From Toxoplasma gondii ME49 (Eukaryota > Apicomplexa > Conoidasida > Eucoccidiorida > Sarcocystidae), in contig NC_031475.1 in NCBI RefSeq assembly GCF_000006565.2, positions 4,945,601 to 5,009,600 of the forward strand: 64,000 nt of DNA, in the 5' to 3' direction. The notes beneath the pieces are model-generated. The model was not told where the DNA came from, made no database searches, and was given only the letters and a program-made list of their open reading frames with translations. The translations under genes were made by a program, and so were the position numbers. Positions 1-13,200 of this stretch are shown here, one piece after another (the stretch's first letter is position 1; each line of letters begins with the position of its first letter).

Positions 1-2897
1 GGAACTTCGTAATAACCTTGCTGTATTCCGTCTAACGACATAAAACTCGTGAGATGCCCACGAGCAAGTTCTTACCGACTTCTGTACACATCCACAAGGT
101 CAGCGCAATACACACGGATGCAGGCGATCTTTTTAGTTTATGGGCGATATGTGCAACGTGAAACTCATGCGCCGCTTGGTGACACGTTCTTTAAAAAGGC
201 ACCACGGTCGTAGGCTAGCGTGGCGTAACACTACCATTGACTGCAGTTATTGTTCTCGCATTCAGTTTCTTGGGTCAACTCTCATCGCTGCTAACTAAAT
301 ACTTTAAGCGTTCCCTTATAGCTGCAGGATGATGCTTGAGAAATTCGTTGCGAACAGTTTGTACGTCTCTGAAACAGCCGCATCAGCTTGCTTACGAAAA
401 TAACAGCCACCACACATGTCTCAAGAGGGTCCTTCTCCTTAAGAACACGTTCGTGCCATCCCACACGGACCCTGTTTAGTGAATTCATCACTCGCTCGCC
501 ATTCCACTGTCTGCTGTTTTAGGCAGGATATGCCACATGCAATGTCGAGGAAGATACTGGTTCGGTGGCAGCGCGGTTACTTGCCGCAACATATAGCTCA
601 GGGGCCCAATTATATATGGACTCAAGCTTTACGGGATTTGCCGTTCTTTTAGAGAACGACAGACGCGAGGTGCCTTCCCCGCGTCAATTCAACGGGGTAC
701 TCTACTGTTCTTACACAGCGCACCGGACTGAAAAGCTCACCGAAACACTAAAACCATGCCACACTTGCTTGACGTCTACTCTGCATCTATGCAGTGTTTC
801 ATGCACAGCCAATGACGAGTGCTGAAAGTGAAGTGGCATTCGCAAAGCGGCGACTTACGTGCCTACAGCGTCAAGCCAGGTGACGGATCGTATCGTACGT
901 GACTAACGGTAAAAGCATTATGCGAAACAGAACTGGTGCCACTACTTTAAACGTGGTGGAATACTTCCTTCTGAGCGTCTCGCGTAACGTCGTTTTGAGA
1001 GGATAGACCCATTCCGTAATTGTGTCAGAGAAATTCATGATTCCTTACTAAACCAATAAAACAGCACGGTTCAGGCAAACTAATCCCTCGCCCGAACAAC
1101 GGAGGTGACACTGTTTCTGAGGCTGCAGTGTCATCCGTTCAGTACAAAGCAGGCGGTGAGCAGATGAGCCAGCACCACGCTATATCCGCTTGGGTAATTA
1201 TGTACACTGTCGTACGATAGACACAAGACAAGTAGTCGCACAACACTGTCCGTTGAAATGGCAGCACGTTGTCGTTACACACCCTGATAAGTTGACTCTT
1301 ACTACATAGAAAATGAAAAGAGAGGACGTCGTCAAACATTGTGTGGTCGCGTTCGGCCACCTCAGTAAGCATAGTTGAAGCCACAGATTCAACTCTAATT
1401 TTGGGAGTGTATCAGATATCCGGCCAAATACATTAAATCGCCACTTACAAGGGCGAGGTCAGCAGATGTCAGCCAAGGATCGGTGCGAGCACAGGTGGTC
1501 AAAATAAACAAATCAAACGACATTTTTACTTCGCTGTATACGAAGCTACTGGAAGCGCTACCACGATTCACTGGGTGCAACAGCTTGATGACGAGGCGTC
1601 TCTATCTGGATGTTTATCAAACGAGATGACCCTTGAGTTACTCGGCGTCAGTCACAGTGAACAGCCGAAAGGATCTCGACAGGTGACACAGTAAGCGGAC
1701 TGCTCATTAGGAATATTATTGTTTTTCTTGCGTCGAACAGGAAGTGCTGAACCAACTACGTAGCCCGACGTGTAGAAGGCTGAACGCACAACCATCGTCA
1801 GAGGCGTGCTGAGTGCTGTCGCTAACGAGTGTCCTTCAAGTTCGGACGGATACCGGAACTGGCGCACCGCCACTGCAATCGATTCACCATCGCGTCTCAA
1901 ATAGCAGTAGAGACAGGTGGGAAGGAATTTCGTTGCTGTCAAATCAATCATGAACCCCATATTCCTTCCCTTCATTTTTTTCCCACTGGGTGTCCTCAGA
2001 GGGAAAGTTGTTGCTTCCCGTGTTCCATTAGAATGGTTTAGTGCCTGTCGCGCAACCGCGAGGCACGTGCTGGTCACTAGCGGTCTGAGATGCTGAACGG
2101 CAGGATACCACCGGGCAGTCACGCGGTTTCCTTCGAGTTTGTGTTTTTTGGCGTTGATGGACTTTGTGTCTCTGTCTCTCATTAAGCAGCGTATCTAAGC
2201 TTTGTCAAAGGTGTGTAGTCGTCCTCGTCACGGTTGCGGAATGCCTCTGAAAGGCTGTAGTGAAACTGCGCCTGGCGCTAGAGACGCAGTTTCGATTTCC
2301 GGTCGATCAGTTTTCCGGTTGCTTTACCCAGCAGGTTTTCTTTGGATTCCGTAGGAATTGCGTACAGCCTCATTACGTAATCACCACAGGTACGGCAGTT
2401 TGTTACTGTCTGCAGAGGAGAGTTACTACGCCTGTCCGCGATCTGCGAAATCAGACACCGAGGAGCGTTCGTCGTTTGATCGCCTTACGCTTTATGGAAC
2501 TGTGTTACTGCTTGCCGATCTATGGTGTGTTTTTGTCGCTAATACGTCACATACAGCGTTTCGCGCTACAGCAGGGACCACGAGGCTTTCGGCCTCTACA
2601 GAGCTGGCTTTTCCGTTTTCACTGAACTGCTCGTTGCACCCGAGGCAGTCTTTCTTAGTATTCGACTCTTGCCATAGTTGCCGTGATGTTTTGATTGGTA
2701 CGGATGTCCGCGCGAAGTGTGTTGCTGATTCCTATACGGGAAAACTCTAATATCGGTTTCGTGTTTTTAGTAGTAGAGCATTAGGTTGTCAGGTGGTATT
2801 CTTTGCGCATTGTGCCGCAGGTTTTTAGGGAACTGTGCTTAGCGGAGAATATCTCGGGAAGTCGTCGTGCAGGCTTGCTAACATCTGATTGGGTCTC
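1..2897. other. Upstream flank of AMA1, no gene seen
   Basis: Both strands carry only short open frames, none above 176 codons, and none resembles a protein family I recognise. No chain of exons with matching splice phases could be built. The stretch just before 2898 presumably holds the AMA1 promoter and 5' untranslated leader. I could not place a transcription start; these parasites generally lack a recognisable TATA box. Confidence 0.5.
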
Positions 2898-5800
2898 ATG
2901 ATCTGTTCAATCATGGGAGGCTTGCGGAGCCTGAGGGCAGCGCGGCCATACAGTCATCAATCGAACACTGAGACGAAGCACATGGGGCTCGTGGGCGTAG
3001 CAAGTTTGCTGGTTCTTGTGGCGGATTGCACCATATTCGCATCGGGACTCAGCTCAAGCACAAGGTCTCGCGAGTCGCAGACGCTGAGTGCTAGCACGTC
3101 GGGGAATCCCTTTCAGGCAAATGTAGAGATGAAAACCTTCATGGAAAGATTCAACCTAACTCATCATCATCGTAAGTGTCTATCGGTTCACGTTCCCTAT
3201 CTAGAACTCTAGAAATTGGTTGAAAGCGTACCTTTCGCCCGATGCCCTTATGCAGCAGCACTGTGTGCAGAGTATTCTCAAGCGACAGGAAGCTGGAGGC
3301 GGGTGCATTTGGAAAGATATTTTGGGATAAAGAGTGAATGAGATTACTTTACTAGAGCGTGCCTCACTCACCGCTATCGTGCACACTGCCGTGCTTCGGG
3401 ACTCGCATATTGATGCCGGTTTCCAGAGGCTCTTGTACGCGGGGGCCTACGAGTGTATATAATATCGAAGTGCTTGTGGTAACAGTATACACGGTAATCA
3501 GTTATGGTAGCGAACACTGAGGTGTAAACGACGTTTATGGGGAGACGGGTACAGCTTAGAGAGAACAATTTTGAGCGAACTGTATTCGACGTCGGTGACT
3601 GATTAAATTCCCAAATTCACTCACTCGTCGTAGGACTTCAGAACTCAGAGCGTTTTTGGAACCGTCTTCTTGTACACTAAATGCCTGCTGCAGTCTTAAC
3701 GAACCCAATGTTTCGATATTTACATTTTGTTTTTGCAGAGTCTGGTATTTACGTCGACCTTGGACAAGACAAGGAAGTTGATGGCACATTATACCGGGAG
3801 CCTGCGGGGTTGTGTCCCATTTGGGGAAAGCACATCGAACTCCAGCAGCCGGACCGGCCTCCGTACCGTAACAACTTCTTGGAAGATGTTCCGACTGAAA
3901 AAGAATACAAACAGTCAGGGAATCCTTTGCCCGGAGGCTTCAACTTGAATTTCGTGACGCCTAGCGGGCAGCGAATTTCACCATTTCCGATGGAACTTCT
4001 TGAAAAAAATAGCAACAGTGAGCTGAGGAGTGAACACGCTGGTTCCCGTATTCTCTTTTCATTTTCATTGCAATCGGCTTATTCAGGCGGTTCGTGCTCC
4101 GCTTCTCTGATGTACTCATCAATTGATATTTCGCAGCATGAGACTACGCAAGGAAGTTGTGCGTTGTCGTCTTATTATGCAGTAGCGTAGCTTGCACCTT
4201 AATGCTTGCTGTTTGTGGTATGGAAACTCGAGGGCATCACCGGTGAAAAAAGTTCCATCAAACCAAGAGCCGCTTGTAAGAAGATCAGTGCAATTAAATA
4301 TGATATACCCTTGTGTTGGATGCTGGCTGTGCAAGCAGTTCAACTAGGAAATACTCGAGAGAGTTCCTGCCTTTTCTCCGCGGTGCTTGTGCACCACAGA
4401 GTTGTGCCTGCTTTGTGGTTGAGTACGCAACACGGATTCGTTCACTTGTTTCTCAACGTGGTCCCGAGCGTCAAACCCGGACTTTGCCGGGCTTTCATGA
4501 ACTGACGAATTTCGTTGTCATCAGTTGCCTCACTTTTGTTCCCTAGAGGAGCTAGGGCAAGTGTAAAGAAACAGTGTGATCCACTGAACTCGTAAAGGTT
4601 TGCATAATTTTTCTGGTATACACTGTTTCGTCGCGTGTCATCCCAGTGGACGATAAACAGTGTTGGAAGCCTCCGGAACAATGACCAGATTTGTCCCTTA
4701 TGTGTTACGTTTCCTTCCAGTCAAGGCGAGTACGGATCTTGGGAGGTGCGCCGAGTTTGCCTTTAAGACGGTCGCTATGGATAAAAACAATAAGGCGACG
4801 AAGTACCGTTACCCATTTGTTTATGACTCCAAGAAGCGACTGTGCCACATCCTCTACGTATCGATGCAGCTGATGGAGGGTAAAAAGTACTGTTCAGTCA
4901 AGGGCGAACCTCCAGATCTCACATGGTATTGCTTCAAGCCCCGAAAGAGTGTTACGGAGAATCATCATCTCATCTACGGATCGGCCTATGTTGGAGAGAA
5001 CCCAGATGCGTTCATCAGTAAATGCCGTAAGCCACCCATTTCCTCACCTGTCGCGAAACATATATGTGTCCCTTCTAAAGATCTTCTCTCATCTTTCTCC
5101 TACCCGTAGGGGAGCCGTTCACTGCGCAACACAACTGCTGTAAAGACTGTGGCAATCAGAGCTTGTGGTGGGACGTGCCTTGTTTATATGAGCCGTCGCA
5201 GCGATACCAGTCTAAATCTGAGATTGCCGCCGGTCGGCCGCTTTGTTGTTTCCTATTCAAAATCCATGATGGTTTCTTGGTACCTGACGTGTCTCGACCG
5301 GGACTCCTACTTCGTTTGACTCGCAGCAAATCAAGCTCTTCGCGGGTACAGGTTCGGTGTTTGGAAGAAAGGCCGTTGCCTCGACTACACTGAATTGACC
5401 GACACTGTGATAGAACGTGTTGAGTCAAAGGCACAGTGCTGGGTGAAAACCTTTGAAAACGACGGGGTCGCGAGTGACCAACCCCATACGTATCCACTGA
5501 CGTCGCAAGCATCATGGAACGATTGGTGGCCTCTCCACCAGAGTGACCAACCTCACTCAGGTGAGCTATTTAGTCGAGCCAAGCACTTCTGTATTAGGCC
5601 TGTGCGTTCGAATATTATGTACGTGCCACTTTCTTGTTTTTACTCTGTTACCACATGGATACCTCTCGCGTTTTGCGCCGCGATGCGGCGGATTTCGTCA
5701 CTGTGGAAACAGGGAATGGGGGCGCATAAATAGGTGTATTTTCTCGTAGTTGATGTTACAACGAATGCATTACTCCTTGTAAATGTGTGGCCCGTGCAGG

Positions 5801-7362
5801 TGGCGTTGGGCGTAATTACGGTTTCTACTACGTGGACACGACTGGAGAGGGCAAGTGTGCACTCTCTGACCAGGTACCCGACTGCCTGGTGTCGGATTCT
5901 GCCGCCGTGTCGTATACAGCAGCGGGGAGTTTGTCTGAAGAGACGCCGAATTTCATAATTCCGTCAAATCCCTCTGTTACTCCGCCAACGCCCGAGACGG
6001 CACTTCAGTGCACGGCCGACAAGTTCCCCGACTCTTTCGGTGCCTGCGACGTTCAAGCCTGTAAAAGACAGAAGACGTCCTGCGTTGGCGGACAGATTCA
6101 AAGTACTAGCGTCGACTGCACCGCGGACGAACAAAATGAATGTGAGGTGATGGTAATTTCAGGGCAGCGTTCCCCTGGCGTTTTGCAGTCTGCAGTTAGG
6201 GCAGCGATTGCGTAACAGAATGCCTGTTTAAGATGGATGTTTTCCCTAGGATGGAGCATCCTCATGCATATGCTTATGTTTATGACTTTGCCAAGATGCT
6301 GGTAACACGTATCTGCTCCGTGTTATTATCGACATCGCGTATCGACCTGGTTTACTATGATGCCAGGGAAACATTCTTGGTATTCTGATAACTGACCGCG
6401 TTTGGTTCGCCTTCGACAATGCGGATACAGGTGGCTCTAACACTGCGTTGATCGCTGGACTCGCCGTAGGAGGGGTTCTGCTGTTGGCTCTTCTAGGAGG
6501 AGGCTGCTACTTCGCGAAGAGGTAATTTTAGCTTATACGGAGGTGTGTGATACAACTAACGGGATGTGCTGTGGTTTTGTGGTATGTTCGCGCGAATATT
6601 CGGGTCTGTGCGAAAGCAGATATGAATGAGGGAAGCAAGTGTCCTGGCTTGTTCGAAGGGTCGCACAGTTCAGCGCAGCCGCTTCGAGTAGAAGGAGAGC
6701 TTTTCGGCTGACGGAGGACACAAATCTGCGGGAGCTTGGGTGATTGTTTCGAATTCATGGGTAACAGTGACACGTTTGACTCTGCAAAAATTTGCATAGT
6801 GCGGAGTTGTGAATAGCGAGTTACTTGTGTACCGTACACTACTGATAGCTGTGTGAGTGCGGTGGTGGGTCTCATTTGTTTCCTATGGATTTTCAGGTTG
6901 GACAGAAACAAAGGCGTCCAGGCGGCTCATCATGAACATGAGTTTCAGTCAGACAGAGGTGCTCGAAAAAAGAGGCCAAGCGATCTCATGCAAGAGGCTG
7001 AACCGTCGTTTTGGGATGGTGAGTCTGTGTGATAAGTGAAAGTGTGTTTATGTAGCCAGGGGCTGCGGCTTCAGTTTCCTTGGTGCTGGGGCGGCAGTGT
7101 GGCGAATTTCGGGCACCAGTTTCGCTGTAAGTTTTGGGCAAAATAAGCACTTCACGAAATCCGAAGATCAGATTTGCTGACTGAACAAAGGTCTTCGTAG
7201 GTGGGTGGCAGTCCAGCGTAACGGTGGCACTTGCGTTCACAAACGTTCGCTGACGTTTTCAGTGAGATGCATTTGCATTGTCCTGTTGTTTGTTATACAG
7301 AGGCAGAGGAGAACATTGAACAAGATGGGGAAACACATGTTATGGTCGAGGGGGATTACTAG
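2898..7362 (+). CDS. AMA1: Apical membrane antigen 1 (AMA1), 8 exons
   Basis: AMA1 is a type I membrane protein of the micronemes. It is secreted to the parasite surface, where its ectodomain binds the rhoptry neck protein RON2 at the moving junction during host-cell entry (family knowledge). Exons read here: 2898-3171, 3739-4017, 4721-5026, 5327-5560, 5800-6141, 6431-6521, 6897-7018 and 7301-7362. All introns are GT-AG, and the total of 1710 nt gives 569 residues. Visible features are a hydrophobic signal segment after Met29, a cysteine-rich ectodomain in exons 2-5, a glycine/leucine-rich membrane span in exon 6 (about residues 484-506), and a 60-residue acidic tail with a Phe-Trp pair at 547-548. 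Rhomboid proteases are known to shed the ectodomain by cutting in the membrane span. Starting at the second ATG (2982) gives 541 residues with the signal peptide at the very N-terminus. The spliced product agrees with my memory of the T. gondii protein. Confidence 0.97.
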
Positions 7363-10253
7363 AGTCAGAAGAAACTGGGTACAGTTTTCCCCTCAGAATG
7401 CAGTCGTTCGAGAACAAGTTTTCTCTTTTTGTTGCCTTGATCAACAGGACAGTATAAGTTGTCGGCACATCATGCGCACACATGAACACATGTATACTTT
7501 GTCTGCGTGCCGAGCTGCTGTGTGTCACCGACCGTCTGTGGTCTGCCTGAGCCAATAAATTATTGCAACGGCTGTTTTTTTATGGCAGTGTCGTGTGTTG
7601 GGATTCATGTGCTTACAAAGGATGTCCCGATGCCCAGCGTGCGCACAAACGTGCATTTTTTTATATAAGCCTAGTAAATTGATTGAGTGCCTGTGCACTT
7701 CGTCGATTCCAATTCGACCCATTCAGGAAGGGGAACGCGGTCAGTAAAATGCCCTGTTGAGTCGTTTTTCTGATACTGATTTTCATGCGGAAAGCGTAGT
7801 CAGTGCTAAATGTACCATTTGGAATTTGTCGTAGGTCGACACAAACAGTTGTGATTACGGTTCTCGACGCTAGTGCGCCAAATGAAGCTCGCGAAACAAG
7901 GTGTGAAGGCTTGATATCTGACAACGCAGAACAACGCAGCCGGTTAGTAGGTTGCGCCTGCCCCAGTGAAATCGTCAGTGCTTTACCGTTTTCATGTGCG
8001 TACCACCGAAGGCGCTTCCGTGTTCTTTCATGGCGGCTAGGAAAATCTATGGAAGGTTAACCTTCCATTAAGGGTCGGGACGTGCGTAACCATGCACAAG
8101 AACAGCGATTCCGTAGTGCTGCGTCTTACGCTGTTGACATTATGTCGCCAACTACCATATCGTGTTAAACGTACAGAAGACCGCCACTTCTACGCGCGAA
8201 AGAACAGACTGAATTTCGGTGCTACGACTGCGGGACAGTGAAGGAACACAGAGCTAGCAGCTTGTGAGTCCGTTGTCCCTGGAACCGAACAGTACCATGC
8301 GAATGATTTCATCGGACACTTGGTTGTCTGTTGACGAGAGTACTGTGGCTGGTGCACCGTATTCGAGTGGAACACACTGCCCGTTGGACAATCCTCCAAT
8401 CGCTGCTGCGCGCGACAGTTACGTTGGGACACCAGTGGCATTGTCCTGGGTCGCTCTGGGGAAGTGAAGAACGAACGCTGGACACGTGTTCATATATGCC
8501 CCACCGTCGGGCTGCGTACGACACTGTAGGACTAACATGCCGGTGACTTATTCCAAGCAGTAGCACGGAGCACCAAAAGCTGTAGATCGCGATAGGCACT
8601 AGCGAGAGACTGACGCAGGTATTCGTGAAATGCCCACACTTAACACCTACGTTCTCTGTAAGACGTTCCACTGCTGCTGAATTGCATGAGGGCATGACGC
8701 TGATGGCATCTGGACTTTGAAGGTTTTGGGTAGAAAGAAAGGAGTGCAAAGAAATGGTGACAGTGGAGAGAGACATGTACAAACGTTATGCAGAGAATGA
8801 AAGATTCAGAGCAAAAACAACTACTTGTGAAGAACGTCAAACACGACTCATTTTCGTAGCCGCGATACCACTGTGACGTTTCTATATTCACAAATGTTTT
8901 GAAGCTGCAGCTGCGTACAACTGATCATAATCTCTCATAGCTCGTTGCAGGATCAGTGAATACTTGCAGTCCCTCTATCTGGTGCTCTCTTTTGGTTTTT
9001 TATCTTACACACATTCCACGTTGTATTCACCCCTAGTCACGTGGCTGAGTACGGGGATTACAGTGTTTAGTCCCAGGTTGACTCCCATGGTCGCTGACGC
9101 TCAGCACTGATGCTGGATGACGGCACATTATATTGCCTGCTATGGTCCCTTTGTCCTGTTTCACCAGTGCTAGGCGAACGACAACAGATTCGTGTTACCT
9201 GGTAGGGCGAAAGCTCCCATGCGCAATGAATAATGTTCAGAGGTACTTCTCTAGTACACAGCACGATTAGCGAGAAACGCTCATGTCGGCTGTCCACCAT
9301 TTTGTACATGAATTCTATCAACACACATGTGCAGCTGTGACCTGGGTGATAGGGAGAGGAATGTTTAGTCAAGCCAGTGCAAAAATGATTTTGATTTGCA
9401 TACTTAAATGACCCTTCGATGGGCCATGCGCCCTTGGACCTCAGACAAAAAATGATAGTACCATGTAGCATTCAGTACAGGAGCCCCAATACCCAAGAAA
9501 TTGTCGCTCAAAAGCTGGATACTGTCACAGCTACTGTGATGTAACGCGTCTGTTATTGACTCTCATTTTCAAATCCCGTTGGTGTCAATCTCTTGCGCAC
9601 TCCCTCTGTGTCGCGCCGAAGCGCTGACAAGAGAGTCCCGGTGGGACAGAAGACATCGCAGTGCATGGCAAGTATGCGCATCAACCATGATCTCAATGTT
9701 CGAGCGTCCTCGCCACGCGGGAGCCTGTTAAGACAAGACACGTCAGAGACGCAGGGGACGAAATATGACAGCCGGAAATGCGAAGTTTCGAGCCGGGGTA
9801 TTGGTAACACACATGCTCTTGTGAGGCTCTCTGCAGACCAGAACACCAACCTGCGCTTCCAAACACCACTATCTGGAGTCCGGCACTGTGCGCCGCACCA
9901 ATCGAATTCGTTGACGGTTTAGTGAATAGCTCATAGAAGCTCTTTTGTTCGCCCGTGAGTCCTGCAGAGTGCTTACCAAAGTTAACAGTAATCAAGAAAA
10001 CTGCATGGCGCCTGTGCCACCGGATTTTACCATGAGGAGAGCCTTACACCTCAGACGATCGTTTTATCCAGGCAGCTCACACCGGATGAGTATACAAAGT
10101 GCACAACGATCTTTCCGTTCCTTGCGAACTCAATTTCAGAGCCAAGGCTGTTTGCGAGGCAAAACACAGCGAGCGAATTTCCCGGATGGAAAAGCTGACA
10201 AGTTGAAGGTCCGCCACATTGTAGATTGACACCCCACAACCTGTTAAATCCTA
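7363..10253. other. Intergenic region between convergent genes
   Basis: This lies between the AMA1 stop codon and the stop codon of the minus-strand methyltransferase, so it should contain both 3' untranslated regions. The open frames are short (up to 157 codons), overlap on both strands and show no family similarity. No RNA gene or clear repeat was noticed. Confidence 0.5.
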
Positions 10254-13200
10254 CTAAGTTTCCATAGGACTTACAATTAGTGTTGTCGGTTTCGCCGGCT
10301 CGCCGTGTGCTTCGCCAGAACCACTAAAGGCAGCCACGCCGGTCTTGTCAAAACCACTGCCTTTCTCCTGAGAACTCACGTCGCTTTCCTCAACAACCTT
10401 CTCTGACAAAACAGTCGTAACGAGCACGAGAGGCCCTTCTTCTGTGCTCTGACGGAGCTCTGCCCCTCCTTGAAGATGTTTCAGAGTGCTCATATCAACC
10501 CGAGGAGGCGCGCCTTCGGCACCCAACAAAGCCATCATCAATTCGTTGCTGATCCGCAAGACAACATGCCCCTCCTTTGTTCCCTGGCCCTGCGTACCAA
10601 AACAAGGTTGTTTTCCGTCCCACGTCTGATCTGGTTTGCCTGTGCTTCCTCCCCTGTGGAGACAGACAGCCCCCGTGTTACCGCAGTTTCGCTCGGCTTC
10701 CGCTTCCCCACAATCAGAAACATCGACGAACGGAACAAGCCACTGAGCTCCGCCGTACGAGAGGCGATACTTGCTGGAATTCCGACACTGGAAAGCCACA
10801 CACCCTGCGCTCACCACTTTGTACCGAGACCTGCCTACTCCGCTCAAGGCTCGCTCGACGCCATGGGACACAAACCACACAGTTCGAAGAAGTTTTTCGT
10901 CTTTCACAATGTCGGCAACACCCGTATGCTCCATCGCGTTCCCCGTCTCGACTTCGCAAACAGCGGGGGTTCCCCGTGACGTGCCTGCATTTTCATGCTT
11001 AGGTTTCTTTCTTGCCATACTGATGTTTTCACCCTCGCCTCGGCGTCTGACGAAGAGACAGGCTCGGAGTTCCTGCAGCAGTCGCAGACGCCTCTGTTCG
11101 CCGTTCATTCCTCCCTCGGCTCCTGAATCTTCGTGTGAACGCATGGGTGCCTCCGCTTCGACAGCGCACTCCTTCGGCACGCCCATCGATGCACACGCAG
11201 CTCGCCAGGCCGCCTTGAGCTTTTCTTCGTGAATGCATGAGCCTTCGTTCTCGCCTTCTTCGCGGCCAACAGCCTCCGAGACCGGACATTCTTGCGTTGC
11301 CTTTTCCCCAGAAGCTGCCGACTCAGCATACGTCGCGCGTGCCGCTTCGACTGCGCGAGTCTGTTGCACTTTCCGTCTATACTGGTGCTGCTGCTTCTCA
11401 ACGAAGCTTTGTGGCCACCCAAGAGAGACGAAGTCCAGCTGGAGCTGATCCAGAGTTCTCGGAGCCTCGCAGTTCCTTGATGTCGTGCTACCTCCGACAT
11501 TTCGTGAGCCTTGAATGCCCATATTCAGCGACTTCTCTGGTCCGTTTCCGGATCCCGCAGCAGGCTTCATTTCAGCCTCCTGATCATCATTCTCTCTCTC
11601 TTCTTCCTCTTCTTCATCGTCACCCTCAGGCAGATTGCCGTCCACGTCTGCTCCCTCAGGTGTCTCTGTGTCGGCGTCGGCTGCTCGCGACTTCACATGG
11701 AAAGGAACGTGTCTCTTCTTCTCAAGAACGGCAACAAAGAAACCCCCTGAAAAAGACACAAAATAGTCGCAGATCGAATAAGACGCTTCTCTCGTCTCCA
11801 AGCGGAACCGGCTCTGACCACGGAGATCGGGTGTGTAGAAGCAGAGAAAGAGATGTAAAATTGCCTCTCGCCACATAACGCTGCGTATGCGAACAAATTC
11901 TCGTAGTACGTTTAGCTTGAGCATGCTGGAGCAATCGGAACACAGCTCGGATTAAGTGAGTTAAACAATGCCGGGACGAACTATACCAGAGAAGGCCTCC
12001 TGGAAATGGCCTTCATTGCGAAAAACTCCACAAAAAATATAGGCATCGTATGATGTATGTGCAAACGTAACGGAATGCAGACGAACGAATTTCTGAATGC
12101 GAAGATACAGCGGTTGATCTATCGTCTGTTCCATACGGCACGTGCTCGGGATATTGGCACACATTCAGGTGCTGCAATCAACCACTTAGGTCGTCGACAA
12201 CCCAAACATACCAAACGAACGTGATTGTAGACATCCACACACATAAATGTGGAAAGCGCCAGAAAAGACTTTGCCCGCAGTGTGGACTTGAGGCGCAACT
12301 TCGTTCACGAAATGGTGAAGTTCCTGGCCTCCAAACTGGTGCTGTCTACGCCCGTGTCACGCGGACCAGAAGGCGAGATACTGCATGAATATGTACACGG
12401 CTCAAGAAGCAGCGAAAAGGTTTGGTACGGTGCCGTTGTGGACATGTATAAACAGCATCCGCCTCGCGCGCGCCTCACCTGTGTTGTTGAGGTGAGGGAG
12501 AAAACGCATGCACCGGTGGAGGGGCAGGCCGTCCTGTCTGTTTTTCCCCTCACCCGCCTTCGAGGCGGCGTACTGCGGAAACATTGTGGGTCGGACTTTC
12601 TGTCGAGCTGCGCTGGTTTGTGGAACGTCTTCGAACCGATCGTAGAATTCCTTTTGCCAGTACACGCGCCCTAGAAACAAACAACAGGTGTAGAGAAGCA
12701 GACTCAGGAGTCTATCAGCCGAGGCCCGCGTCGTGGTGAGAGCGACGAAGACGCAGAACTGCGAGAACGCGCAAAAAACGTCTTCTTCCGGATCAGCCGG
12801 GACCAGCCGAGAACAGGAATCCACCAGGGAAACAACGCGGAAGATACGGAGCGCGATAGCCTTCAAGAGAGCAGGAACGAACGAACAGACGGTGACCGAT
12901 GCCTTTAAAATAAGTTTCTCCGCAATACGAACGTAGCTGTCTACAAGTACGGGGAGGCAGACATCTGTGAAACCCATAATCATGGATACGAGAAACAGAA
13001 GTTCCATAAATACTTAAATGCAGAAGTGTAATCAACGAATCCAGTATGATTAAACATGCTAGGGCAATACACAAATCAAGAAGACGACTTTGTGAATAAC
13101 AAAACTCGCGTGGATTCACTGACTTATCCTGCACAGGTGTAGACCGCATGCGGCTGTGGCTCCACAGCTTGGCGATGCAAGAATGATATCCACCGTCTCC

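Noticed and set aside
11237..11878. 213-codon plus-strand open frame
   Set aside because: Mostly antisense to the last methyltransferase exon, whose frame fits the NSUN2 C-terminus.
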